From: JBLWXV01 sp048267245
GTDB lineage: Bacteria; Bdellovibrionota; Bacteriovoracia; Bacteriovoracales; Bacteriovoracaceae
Reading direction: 5' to 3'
DNA: 64,000 bases
NCBI GenBank assembly: GCA_048267245.1
Contig: JBLWXV010000001.1
Span: forward strand, 1,178,001 to 1,242,000
This document shows, in pieces, positions 31,516 to 40,269 of the stretch. The position numbers and the translations under genes are program-made. A model generated the notes under the pieces. It worked only from the letters and a program-made list of their open reading frames with translations. It did no database searches and had not been told where the DNA came from. Position 1 is the stretch's first letter, and every line of letters begins with the position of its first letter.

Positions 31516-32622
31516 TTATAAGGCTAGTAACATATTGATAATATTGAGGCTTTGTGAGGCACCATCAAGCTTGATTAAGGAGGAAGCGGGCGATAGTGGA
31601 GTGATTTTCTTAAGGTGCTCTCTCAATTGGGTCGCTAGATCAGCAGATGGAGATAGGACACTTGCAAGAGCGCTTTGCTCTAGTGCCCGTGCCCTCAAGG
31701 GCTGTTCATTATTGTGGGTAAAGGGATACAAGAGCATAGGTGTCTGGTAAAGAAGAGCTTCTGCCACCGTGTTGTAGCCAGCTAGTGAAATTGAAAGTTT
31801 CGCTTTTGCGAGATGTCGCTTAAATTCATTTTCGTTGAAAGAATGAAAGTGGACATTATCCCTATTACTTGAGAGTTCTTCGGGGTCTAGGGCGCTTTTA
31901 AAGATATGAAATTGAAGAGACTTAAACTCATTTGTGACGGCCAGTACTCCCTTTAGAAGATCAAGCCCAAAGCTTCCGCCTCCTGTACTGACGACAATTT
32001 CATCTTGGCTGCGCCCTCCTGAGAAGAGCTTGAGAGGGGCGATGTAGCCTGTGTAGCTCTGTTCAATTTTTATTTCGCTAGCAAACATATAGGAGTCGGA
32101 TAGCTTAATAAAGCTGGGGTCTGAGTGGATGAGTAAGTGATCAAAATAGCGATTGAGAATTTCGGCACTATACTTGGCGCGCTTAATGACCTTTTCTGGA
32201 TTATTTTTAATTGTATAGATGTCGCGCATTGAGCAGATGATTTTGCATTTGGGATTGAGCGCTTTCTGCCTTTTTATAAAATCTAGAATCTCTACTCTAA
32301 ATTGATAGCGTCCAAAGGGAAAGAATTCAATGATGAGGGCGTCAAATGCACTCGCTCCAATGATTTCTAATTCCTCCATTCTCCTCTGCCACACTCGCTC
32401 CATCGTAATTTGGTTCGGAGAGTAGAGTTGCCCCTCAAGGTTCATCAATACTGGTTCAAGTCGGTGGTGGTGAAAATGAGGGTGGTTGAGGGCCAGATCG
32501 ACTTTTGGCCCTCCTTGAATGAAGTGTACTTGGTGATCACTTACAAGTTCTCTGGCGAGATTGAGAGATCTACTTAGGTGGCCAATTCCCAGAACATTTT
32601 GGCAATAAAGGGCAATTTTCAC
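31516..32622 (-). CDS. MurG/GT28-like glycosyltransferase
   Basis: A 368-residue GT-B fold enzyme. The N-terminus VKIALYCQNVLGIGHLSRSLNLARELVSDHQVHFIQGG carries the glycine-rich acceptor loop (GIGHLSRS). The C-terminal donor domain shows STGGGSFGLDLLKGV and KLSISLAGYNTVAEALLYQTPMLLYP followed by NNEQPLRA, as in MurG and MJ1255-type transferases. The GTG start at 32622 overlaps the stop of the upstream fusion gene (GTGA); the longer frame to 32712 would overlap by 94 bases. It is the last gene of a four-gene operon. Sugar donor and acceptor are unknown. Confidence 0.75.
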   Translation of the reverse strand: MKIALYCQNVLGIGHLSRSLNLARELVSDHQVHFIQGGPKVDLALNHPHFHHHRLEPVLMNLEGQLYSPNQITMERVWQRRMEELEIIGASAFDALIIEFFPFGRYQFRVEILDFIKRQKALNPKCKIICSMRDIYTIKNNPEKVIKRAKYSAEILNRYFDHLLIHSDPSFIKLSDSYMFASEIKIEQSYTGYIAPLKLFSGGRSQDEIVVSTGGGSFGLDLLKGVLAVTNEFKSLQFHIFKSALDPEELSSNRDNVHFHSFNENEFKRHLAKAKLSISLAGYNTVAEALLYQTPMLLYPFTHNNEQPLRARALEQSALASVLSPSADLATQLREHLKKITPLSPASSLIKLDGASQSLNIINMLLAL

Positions 32623-34517
32623 TTTCTGATTCCGGTTGAGATATTGCAACCATGAATACAGGCGCATTTTTTTGTGGAAGCTCTTGCAGCTTTGATACCT
32701 TCTGAATTCCAAATGGCGTCGAAGCTTAGTCCAAAATCTTTGAGGTTTCCGACACTCTTTGTTTGTTCACATACGGCCACATGACCATCGCTATAGAGAA
32801 CAACTTCACTAATACCGGCACTACAATGATAAAGTCTTTTCTTGCTTTCAAGAGTGTTGGTTTGTCGTTGTATTTTCTCTTTTTGATTTTTATAAAAGTA
32901 GTCAGGGTACTTTGCCTCTATTTCTGCCACAAAACTTCTGATCTCACTTGGCGAGAGAGAGAGGCTTTCAACTTGTGGTTCGTAGCCGTTTCTAAGAAGA
33001 GACAATGGGACCTCAAAGGTTGAAAAAGAATTTCCTCTCACTAATGTAAACTTGCTTTTGAATTGATCGCGCGCGAGTTCATCAATCAAAACCATCAGGT
33101 CGTCACGGTTGTTCTTAGTGAGAGTCGCCAAATATACGAATTCAAATTTCTTGGCATCAATTTCTTTTAAAAGGGCTCCTGTACGTAGTGCTTGATCGAA
33201 AGAATTTTTATTCTTTCGAATCTTATTGTGGATATCTTTGGTGCCATCAAGGCTTATTTGGATTTTCAACTTTTTATTGGGAAATTTCTCGGTCAGGGAT
33301 TTTGCTATACTGGCTATTTTCTCTGGAAAACTCCCATTGGTGAGAAGACCTATATAATTGCACTGTGTGTGTTCAAAAATATCATTAAGAAATTCCCCTA
33401 ATCCAACCGTTAGGAGTGGCTCTCCACCAGTAATTGTCAGTGAAAAGGAGGTATCGATTCCTTGGAGCACTTGTAGCCATTCCTGGCAATTTAACTCTGG
33501 GCTATGGTTGTTGAGATCGGGGATAAAGCAATGTTCGCACTGGGCATTACATCTATTGTTGAGAAAGAGAACGATATTTTGAGGATGCTCTTTAACCACC
33601 TCTTTTTCTAAGTATGATTTGCGGTAGAGCTCGAGAGCGTCAGATGTTGTGAAGTCAATTCTTTGTCTCTTCGAGAGTTCTCTTGCCGTGGCGAATTTTT
33701 CAGCGATCTCGCGCTTGGTGAGGTACTGAGAAAGCAACTTGCGTTCCCTGTAAATTTGGAATTTCGTATAGAGCTGGCCTTTTCTCTTTAAAGAGACTTC
33801 AATGATGCGATTGAAACGAAGGGCCCTCCTCTGTTTGATTTCATCAGTTCCATAACTTGTGTGATTGAGATGAATAGCGCGAGCGCTCCAGCTAGCCGCT
33901 ACCTTGTAGCCAAGTTTTCGAATAGCCAGGCAGAGATCTCTATCTTCACCCATGTAAAACCAGTAGGGGTCAAAGCCACCACATTTAAAAAAGAGGTCGC
34001 GAGGAACGGCCATATAGGCGCTTTCTATATGATCGCCATAGAAGAGATCCTTTCTTTGGCCTTCTTCATTCCTAATTATTTGTTTATGATTCTTCCAATA
34101 CCTAAGAGTTTTAACTGAGATGTAATCGACCTCATCCCTATTTTGTGTACTTAGTGGTCCACAACCACCGAGAGCACCAAGCTCGGGATGAGAGATTAAG
34201 ATTGATTTTAGTGTTGAAAGATTGCTCTCTCGCAAGATCGTGTCGTCGTCAAGAAAGAGTAGGTATGTTCCATTGGCTTTTAGTGCAGCGATGTTTCTAT
34301 TATAGCTTGGGCCAAGCGAGGTTTGATTTTCTATCCAGCAAAGTTCTCCCTTTTTTAAATGACTGTAGGGTAGAGTACTCGCATCATCAACAATGATAAC
34401 TTCATAGGAAGGGGCATTCACTTGACGCTGAAGAGATTCAAGAAGAACCTCTAGGTCGCCTGGACGATCTTTTGTTGTGATAACAAGGCTAAAAAAAGGG
34501 ACGTCGACACTCTTCAT
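32619..34517 (-). CDS. GT2 glycosyltransferase fused to radical SAM/SPASM domain
   Basis: A 632-residue two-enzyme fusion. Residues 1-250 are a GT-A family 2 transferase: FSLVITTKDRPGDLEVLLESL, IIVDDAST, LLFLDDDTIL (D90-D92, metal/nucleotide binding) and FYMGEDRDLCLAIR (E191-D192). Residues about 310-500 are a radical SAM domain: CNAQCEHC (C323, C327, C330) binds the [4Fe-4S] cluster, and ITGGEPL at 362-368 contacts SAM. A SPASM-like tail follows with C565, C583, C618, C620 and C624. SPASM enzymes usually modify peptides or sugars. Substrates are unknown. It sits between a secreted propeller-like gene and a GT28-like gene. Confidence 0.85.
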   Translation of the reverse strand: MKSVDVPFFSLVITTKDRPGDLEVLLESLQRQVNAPSYEVIIVDDASTLPYSHLKKGELCWIENQTSLGPSYNRNIAALKANGTYLLFLDDDTILRESNLSTLKSILISHPELGALGGCGPLSTQNRDEVDYISVKTLRYWKNHKQIIRNEEGQRKDLFYGDHIESAYMAVPRDLFFKCGGFDPYWFYMGEDRDLCLAIRKLGYKVAASWSARAIHLNHTSYGTDEIKQRRALRFNRIIEVSLKRKGQLYTKFQIYRERKLLSQYLTKREIAEKFATARELSKRQRIDFTTSDALELYRKSYLEKEVVKEHPQNIVLFLNNRCNAQCEHCFIPDLNNHSPELNCQEWLQVLQGIDTSFSLTITGGEPLLTVGLGEFLNDIFEHTQCNYIGLLTNGSFPEKIASIAKSLTEKFPNKKLKIQISLDGTKDIHNKIRKNKNSFDQALRTGALLKEIDAKKFEFVYLATLTKNNRDDLMVLIDELARDQFKSKFTLVRGNSFSTFEVPLSLLRNGYEPQVESLSLSPSEIRSFVAEIEAKYPDYFYKNQKEKIQRQTNTLESKKRLYHCSAGISEVVLYSDGHVAVCEQTKSVGNLKDFGLSFDAIWNSEGIKAARASTKKCACIHGCNISTGIRK

Positions 34518-34523
34518 GACTCA

Positions 34524-35480
34524 CTAAGGAAGCGGTCGCGGCACACTCAGGAGTTTTGCCTGTCCCTGCTTGGATTTTGCACATCCTAAAATATGATCCT
34601 CTCCAATTGAAGGGCGTCCAAAGAAGTTAAACTCAGTTTCAAAGTTCCAGTAGCGAGAGCTTGGTGCTAGAGGCCCACGTCTATTGAGATCACGAATTTT
34701 ATAATCAAAGAGATAGAACCAATTAAAGGCATAGAAGTGATCCTCTTGTAGGAACACATAAGGGTGATCGAGGGCCTCTCTAGCGCTATCAATGCTTTTA
34801 AATTTTGAAGTAGCAACATCTTGAGTACTTCCAAGGAAGTAGCCCTCAAGTCCACGCGATCCATCTGGTGAGCCGGTTACATTGTCGACGCCTAGAAGAA
34901 TCTTTCCATTCTTTACATCGACATCACTCAGCTCAGAGCGATGACCTCTACTTGTTTGCAAGTTGAAGTTGATTTTCTCAATTTGACTCAGAGTCGTAGC
35001 ATCCCTGACAACCACTCCAAGTTCGCCGTGGGAAATATAGATCTTGCCATCTTCGTAGCTAATCCCAGTGGCAAATTGATAGCGTGAAAGATTCCTGGCC
35101 CCATTTATTGTGGGCGAGCTATTTATCAGGTCTAAATCTGTCTTCGAAATGAGATAAACCTTGTTTTCCCCAAGTGCATAGAGTGCGTCTTTAGAGGAGG
35201 TAAAATCTAAGATTCTATCGTTGATTGCTTTAGTTTCAACTTCACCTGACGTTTGGGAGATAATAGAAACATCAGAAATGTCACTTTGAGAGAGGGACAT
35301 TACTAAGAAATCTCTATCGTGAAAGACTACTGTTGGGGTGATGTAAGTTGCATTGCCATCGGTGCGAATTGATTTTTGGCAAAGCATATTGGCGTAGTCG
35401 TGACCTAGAATAGTGCTGGCGATAGATCTCGTTGCAAAGACAATTAGGGCGAAGGCAAAAATTTTCTTAGCTACTTTCAT
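34524..35480 (-). CDS. Secreted propeller-like protein of unknown function
   Basis: A 318-residue exported protein with signal MKVAKKIFAFALIVFATRSIA. Repeated strands such as FHDRDFLVMSLSQ, ILDFTSSKDALYALGENKVYLIS, GISYEDGKIYISHGELGVVVRD and DVDVKNGKILLGVDNVTG suggest a beta-propeller. Two cysteines bracket the chain (MLCQKS, LGCAKS). GGAG lies six bases before ATG. The start overlaps the stop of the permease gene (ATGA) and the next gene starts six bases on. No family is recognised. Confidence 0.6.
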   Translation of the reverse strand: MKVAKKIFAFALIVFATRSIASTILGHDYANMLCQKSIRTDGNATYITPTVVFHDRDFLVMSLSQSDISDVSIISQTSGEVETKAINDRILDFTSSKDALYALGENKVYLISKTDLDLINSSPTINGARNLSRYQFATGISYEDGKIYISHGELGVVVRDATTLSQIEKINFNLQTSRGHRSELSDVDVKNGKILLGVDNVTGSPDGSRGLEGYFLGSTQDVATSKFKSIDSAREALDHPYVFLQEDHFYAFNWFYLFDYKIRDLNRRGPLAPSSRYWNFETEFNFFGRPSIGEDHILGCAKSKQGQAKLLSVPRPLP

Positions 35481-35929
35481 GATTTACTCCAGTTTAAAAC
35501 TAGTACGCTTGCAAGTGCTAGCGCCATTCCAAGAAGTTTAACTTTCGTCAGAGGGATATTGTCGACGGTTAGATCCCAGAGAACACCTGCGACCATTTGT
35601 GATGCGATTAGGCCAGTGATGAAATTGGCCGCACCCATCTTATAAAAACCAAAAGGAAGACCTGCCACAAACATCATTCCAAATAATCCCGGAACGAGAT
35701 ACCACCACTTAAAGTGGGAGAGTGGCTCTTTTAGATGAAAGAAGTCTGGAAAATATCCAGGCGCGGCTTTGACGACGAAGTAGAGGAGGCTTGCAAAAAC
35801 AAGAGTGACAAAGCTGCCAATGAGAGTCATTGCGGCCACACCCACAGAAGAACTCATCTGCTTATTAAGTGCTGCTTGAAAAACGCCAATGGCCCCGAGG
35901 GTAAGGGGAATAAACCAAACAAGTGACAA
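35477..35929 (-). CDS. YdcZ/DUF606-type small membrane transporter
   Basis: A 150-residue protein with about five membrane helices, matching the short DMT family DUF606/YdcZ: WFIPLTLGAIGVFQAALNKQMSS at the N-terminus, GLPFGFYKMGAANFITGLIASQM and a C-terminal GMALALASVLVLNW. It is thought to be half of a ten-helix transporter; the substrate is unknown. The TTG start has AGGAG six bases upstream. It heads the operon of propeller, GT2-radical SAM and GT28 genes. Confidence 0.75.
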   Translation of the reverse strand: MSLVWFIPLTLGAIGVFQAALNKQMSSSVGVAAMTLIGSFVTLVFASLLYFVVKAAPGYFPDFFHLKEPLSHFKWWYLVPGLFGMMFVAGLPFGFYKMGAANFITGLIASQMVAGVLWDLTVDNIPLTKVKLLGMALALASVLVLNWSKS

Positions 35930-36017
35930 GAGAGTCTCCTAAAAAAGTGTCTACAGTAAAAGAATAGCAAGGGGCTTAGAGAATCGTAAAGAAAAGGGAG
36001 TGCCTAACGCGAAGAGT

Positions 36018-37226
36018 TTAAGCCTGGTATTTAAGCACGAGCCCCTTAATGTAATTTCCCTCGCTAAAGCCTCTAAGAGTAGGGCAGTCGGCCGAAAGCT
36101 TGAGAGTTAAGATCTGTTTAAACTTCGAACGATCAAGTGCCTCAAAGAGCTTTTCTTCAAATTTCTTTTGAGTCACTGAGTGAGTGTTGAGAAAGAGGAC
36201 CAGATGCCCACCATCATTAAGGATTCTAACCATATTGGGGAGGTCGCGCTTGTAGTGCTCAATGGCTTGACCGCGCTCCTTTCCATCTCCACTAAAGCTT
36301 GGAGGATCGCACAGAATCCAGTCAAATTTGCGCTGGTCTTTTACCAACTCACCAATTGCCTTTTTGGCGGGTTGAATTCGAGCTTCGTGCTTAGAGCTAT
36401 CAAAATTATTCTCTTCAAGATTGTCCAGCAGCCAATCCATATGGGGAGCGGACACATCAACTGAGGTCACTGAAAGTCCGTCTTTTAAAGCGAGCAGACT
36501 ATAAGCCCCTGTGTAGCTATAGAGATTGAGTAGACTCTGCCCCTCACTCCAAAGTGTCGCCACTTTTTCGCGAATACTACTCATATCGGTATAAATACCA
36601 AAGTCGTAGTGAGGGCCCATCTCTATAGAGTAGGAGACGTCAAACTCCTTGATCCAAAACTGAGAGTTCTTGGCACCGCCGCGGGGAAAGAGCTTTTTAT
36701 AGGGAGCTTGTTGCTTGTGAGAGCGCTCCTGAGTCCATACTTCGCGAATTTTAAGTGAGTGATCTTTGAGGATCGACTTTAAAAAAGAGAGAATCTTTGG
36801 CTCTCTCCCTCTCCAGAAAGTTGAAGTGGTCTGTATGAGGTAGACGTCTCCTAGCTTTTGAATCAAAAGGCCAGGAACAAAATCAGCTTCTCCAAAGAGG
36901 ATATAGAGATTGTCTCTCTTATCAATGAGCCCAAGTTCAATGCGACTCGTGAGAGCGCGCGACATGCGGGTGTAGAGCTCTTCGTAGAACATATTCTCTG
37001 TGAAATCGACGCCCGGATTTGGGGCACACCAAAAGCGTGCCTTGACCAGTGGGTGAAGCGGATCATTGAGAAGGACAGCAAAGACTCGCCCAGTGGGATC
37101 TAGGGCCTCGAGGAAACTTGTCTTGCGTGGAAAGTTGTCACTAATGCGATCTTTCGTCACCCATGGGTGACCGCGCTTCAAGCTCTGAATACTTGCTGGG
37201 TGGAGTTCAACTCGTGGATAGGCCAT
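36018..37226 (-). CDS. RlmI/RlmK-like class I SAM-dependent rRNA methyltransferase
   Basis: A 402-residue protein. The N-terminal PUA-type part starts RVELHPASIQSLKRGHPWVTKDRI. The C-terminal Rossmann methyltransferase shows LLNLYSYTGAYSLLALKDG (SAM site), VTSVDVSAPHMDW and the catalytic-type DWILCDPPSFS near residue 310. Such enzymes methylate cytosine C5 of 23S rRNA; the exact site here is unknown. Upstream, five bases away, is a small gene that probably shares its transcript. Confidence 0.82.
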   Translation of the reverse strand: MAYPRVELHPASIQSLKRGHPWVTKDRISDNFPRKTSFLEALDPTGRVFAVLLNDPLHPLVKARFWCAPNPGVDFTENMFYEELYTRMSRALTSRIELGLIDKRDNLYILFGEADFVPGLLIQKLGDVYLIQTTSTFWRGREPKILSFLKSILKDHSLKIREVWTQERSHKQQAPYKKLFPRGGAKNSQFWIKEFDVSYSIEMGPHYDFGIYTDMSSIREKVATLWSEGQSLLNLYSYTGAYSLLALKDGLSVTSVDVSAPHMDWLLDNLEENNFDSSKHEARIQPAKKAIGELVKDQRKFDWILCDPPSFSGDGKERGQAIEHYKRDLPNMVRILNDGGHLVLFLNTHSVTQKKFEEKLFEALDRSKFKQILTLKLSADCPTLRGFSEGNYIKGLVLKYQA

Positions 37227-37231
37227 AACTC

Positions 37232-37513
37232 TTATTTCTGAAGGGAGTGTAACTCTTCAATGTAGTCCTCAAGAAGGACTACAAGTTTGTTGGTGATGAT
37301 AAAAGGGTCAAAGTATTCAGTGATCTGAAACTTGGCCAGGCGCTCTTTTAGTTCTTCACTAAGTGGCTTGGCGGGATCGACGTGTTGGCAAATATCTTCG
37401 AGCTCAGCAATCTGTTCTTCCAAAAAAGAAACGCGCGCTTCGCGGTGCATCTCGTCCGAAGAAAGAAGAGAGTTCGGTGTATTAAAGGTTTCGCCAACTG
37501 GTGTTTGATTCAT
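37232..37513 (-). CDS. Small acidic helical protein of unknown function
   Basis: A 93-residue soluble protein from the ATG at 37513; an ATG at 37561 would add 16 residues. Most of it is acidic and helical (ARVSFLEEQIAELEDICQHVD, LVVLLEDYIEELHSLQK). It ends five bases before the methyltransferase gene, so co-transcription is likely. No family is recognised and neither start has a strong ribosome binding site. Confidence 0.5.
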   Translation of the reverse strand: MNQTPVGETFNTPNSLLSSDEMHREARVSFLEEQIAELEDICQHVDPAKPLSEELKERLAKFQITEYFDPFIITNKLVVLLEDYIEELHSLQK

Positions 37514-37599
37514 GCAAACATCTTTTTCGTTTTTATAGGGATGTGTCAAGTTCGAGTGCATGAGACTGTTGTGGCGCGTAATTTGCTAAGTCCAATAAG

Positions 37600-38490
37600 A
37601 TGAATAACTTAACTCTTTGCGTAGTAATAATCTCTCTTATTTTATTCCTCTGGCTCACGCCGATGAGACCAATAGAAGCTTGGCTCATAAAGCTCTCCCA
37701 ACTGCGGATATCCGCGGCCAACCGTCTCTATCTACAATTGGGACAGGTGGAAGCGGCCTGTGCCTCCGGCAGACTCGACTCCTTGGAGCGCCTTGCGCAG
37801 TACAAGTTCTTCACCACTCTAACGGTTGCGCTTCTCGACCACGCTCGCAAGTACGGAGCATCGATTAAGCAGTCGGTAAAAGAGTTGAGACAGGCCCTGG
37901 GGCGCGACATTGCCTCTGAGCGAGAGATCAGTGCACTCGTTCGGGCGAGCTATATTCAATTTGCCATCGTGAGCTCAGTGACTTGGATATTTGTGACAGT
38001 CTCAAAAGTTGTGGCCGAAATTGAAGTCAATCTCAATTCATTGATTTTAATGATCGTTTTGCAATTAATGGGCGCAGCAATATTCTACTTTCTCTGCCCA
38101 AGACTAAGGCGTCATTACTTTTCAAAACTCGATTCCTTTCTTAGTGCTCAGTATAAATTTAAAGGGCTCTGTGCCGCAGGGCTTGGGACTGCGCTGGTGG
38201 TGAAGAAATCTGGCCTGGATCAGCTCCTTGTCGCTGAGTACAAGGGAGATCTCGCACTTTTAAAGCTAAGGCTATTGTCTTTGATTAAGCGCTGGCAAAA
38301 GTCTGGTCAGAGTATTTTGGGTGAGTGGGATGATGGCCTAGAAGAGTCGTGGGCGCTTCATAAACTCTACTTTTCGCACTACCTAAAAGCGATGGAAGCG
38401 CTGAAGTTTACGCTCCTCGCCCTATTTTTCCTCTCCAGTTACTTTATCTTTATCGGCTCACTGTTTATCGGATTCTTAGGCCCTTCCTAA
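37600..38490 (+). CDS. TadB/TadC-like membrane protein (candidate)
   Basis: A 296-residue inner-membrane protein with helices near residues 5-22, 120-140, 150-170 and 265-290. The segment ALLDHARKYGASIKQSVKELRQAL resembles the cytosolic T2SSF/Tad motif (G-x-x-hxxAhxxhA), and a final hydrophobic hairpin ends the chain, as in TadB/TadC. The link to the Tad-like cluster 3 kb away is inference; it is on the other strand and separated by ettA and lysC. No good ribosome binding site is seen at ATG 37600. Confidence 0.4.
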   Translation: MNNLTLCVVIISLILFLWLTPMRPIEAWLIKLSQLRISAANRLYLQLGQVEAACASGRLDSLERLAQYKFFTTLTVALLDHARKYGASIKQSVKELRQALGRDIASEREISALVRASYIQFAIVSSVTWIFVTVSKVVAEIEVNLNSLILMIVLQLMGAAIFYFLCPRLRRHYFSKLDSFLSAQYKFKGLCAAGLGTALVVKKSGLDQLLVAEYKGDLALLKLRLLSLIKRWQKSGQSILGEWDDGLEESWALHKLYFSHYLKAMEALKFTLLALFFLSSYFIFIGSLFIGFLGPS

Positions 38491-38563
38491 TGTTCAATTG
38501 CCAGAAGCGACTCGTCCTTGATATTTTAGGCGTTTTAAGTGAATGCATTTCCAAGGGAGTCTC

Positions 38564-40252
38564 ATGGCAGCGCCTACTAATGACAAGCAAATTATCTACT
38601 CCATGCACAAAGTGGGGAAGGTCTATAAGCAAAAGCACGTTCTCAAAAATATTTCTCTCTCATACTTCTATGGCGCAAAGATCGGCGTTCTCGGTCTTAA
38701 CGGCTCAGGTAAGTCGACTTTACTACGCATTCTAGCGGGAGTTGACGACGATCACCTTGGAGAGACAACGATCTCTAAAGGTTACCGCGTAGGTTATCTC
38801 GAGCAAGAGCCAAAGCTCGATCCGGATAAAACTGTTCGCGATGTTGTGGAAGAGGGAGCGGCTGAAGTTGTGGCAATGCTTAAAGAATTCGATGAAATTT
38901 CAGCGAAGTTCTCTGAGCCTTTGAGTGATGACGAAATGAATTCACTACTTGATAAGCAGGCAAAGCTTCAAGATAAGCTCGACGCTTCAAATGCGTGGGA
39001 GCTCGACTCGCGCCTACAGCAGGCCATGGACGCACTTAATTGTCCTCCTGGTGATCAAAAGTGTGGCGTTCTCTCGGGTGGTGAAAAGAGAAGGGTTGCC
39101 CTTTGTCGCTTGCTTCTTCAAGAGCCAGAAATTCTTCTTCTCGATGAACCTACCAACCACTTGGACGCGGAAACTGTCTATTGGCTCGAGCGCCATCTTC
39201 AGCAGTACAAGGGCACAGTCATCGCCGTTACCCACGATCGCTACTTCCTTGATAACGTCGCTGGTTGGATTCTTGAACTTGACCGCGGTGAGGGGATTCC
39301 CTTCCAAGGAAATTATACTGATTGGCTAAAGACGAAGGCGAAGCGTCTCGAGCAAGAAGAAAAGCAAGAGAGCAAGCGCCAAAAATCAATGAAGGAAGAA
39401 TTGGAGTGGATTAACTCTTCTCCAAAAGCTCGCCAGGCAAAGTCAAAAGCTCGTATTAAAGAGTACGAACAACGCTTAAACTATCAAAAAGAAAAGCGCA
39501 ACGAAACCAACGAGCTCTGGATCCCACCGGGCCCACGCCTTGGTAACGTTGTGGTTGAGGCCAATAATGTGGCCAAAGCTTACGGCGATAAACTTCTCTA
39601 TGAAAGCCTTAGTTTTAAACTTCCTCCTGGCGGCATTGTTGGGGTAATCGGACCAAACGGTGCTGGTAAGACAACCCTCTTTCGCATGATTATGGGAATT
39701 GAACAACCAGACTCTGGTGACTTTAAAGTCGGTGAGACTGTGGAATTGTCATATGTAGATCAGGGTCGCGATCTCGATCTTGAAAAAACAGTACTTGAAA
39801 CAGTTTCAGGTGGACTCGATCTGATCGAACTTGGCGGCAGAGAAGTGAATGCTCGCGCCTACCTTGGAAAGTTCAACTTCACGGGTGAAGATCAACAGAA
39901 GAAAATTAAGGAACTCTCAGGGGGAGAGCGCAATCGCGTCCACCTGGCGACAACTCTTAAACAAGAAGGCAACGTTCTACTTCTGGATGAGCCTACCAAC
40001 GACCTCGACGTTAACACTCTACGCGCGCTTGAAGATGCTCTCATTGAATACCCAGGCTGTGCGGTGGTTATTTCCCACGATCGCTACTTTATCGACCGTA
40101 TTGCCACTCACATTTTGGCCTTTGAAGGAAACTCTCAGGTCACATGGTTTGAAGGTAACTTCTCTGACTACGAAGAAGACAAGCGCAAGCGCCTTGGCGA
40201 TCACTCACTAGAGCCAAAGCGTCTTAGTTACAAGAAACTCAAGAGAGATTAA
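38564..40252 (+). CDS. ettA: ABC-F protein EttA, energy-dependent translational throttle
   Basis: A 562-residue cytosolic ABC-F ATPase. The first NBD has Walker A GLNGSGKST near 44-52, signature LSGGEKRRVALC and Walker B ILLLDEPTNHLDAE. A charged linker (LEQEEKQESKRQKSMKEELEW) follows. The second NBD has GPNGAGKTT, LSGGERNRVHLA and LLLDEPTNDLD. The arm-like insert PPGPRLGNVVVEA matches EttA, which gates the first elongation step on the ribosome according to energy state. The start at 38564 with AGGGAG upstream gives the standard length. It is followed 17 bases later by lysC. Confidence 0.9.
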   Translation: MAAPTNDKQIIYSMHKVGKVYKQKHVLKNISLSYFYGAKIGVLGLNGSGKSTLLRILAGVDDDHLGETTISKGYRVGYLEQEPKLDPDKTVRDVVEEGAAEVVAMLKEFDEISAKFSEPLSDDEMNSLLDKQAKLQDKLDASNAWELDSRLQQAMDALNCPPGDQKCGVLSGGEKRRVALCRLLLQEPEILLLDEPTNHLDAETVYWLERHLQQYKGTVIAVTHDRYFLDNVAGWILELDRGEGIPFQGNYTDWLKTKAKRLEQEEKQESKRQKSMKEELEWINSSPKARQAKSKARIKEYEQRLNYQKEKRNETNELWIPPGPRLGNVVVEANNVAKAYGDKLLYESLSFKLPPGGIVGVIGPNGAGKTTLFRMIMGIEQPDSGDFKVGETVELSYVDQGRDLDLEKTVLETVSGGLDLIELGGREVNARAYLGKFNFTGEDQQKKIKELSGGERNRVHLATTLKQEGNVLLLDEPTNDLDVNTLRALEDALIEYPGCAVVISHDRYFIDRIATHILAFEGNSQVTWFEGNFSDYEEDKRKRLGDHSLEPKRLSYKKLKRD

Positions 40253-40269
40253 TTCGCGGAGCTAATGGT

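Noticed and set aside
37540..37561. TTGACA and TATAAA strings on the minus strand as a promoter
   Set aside because: The spacing between them is only about six bases, far too short for a sigma70 promoter.
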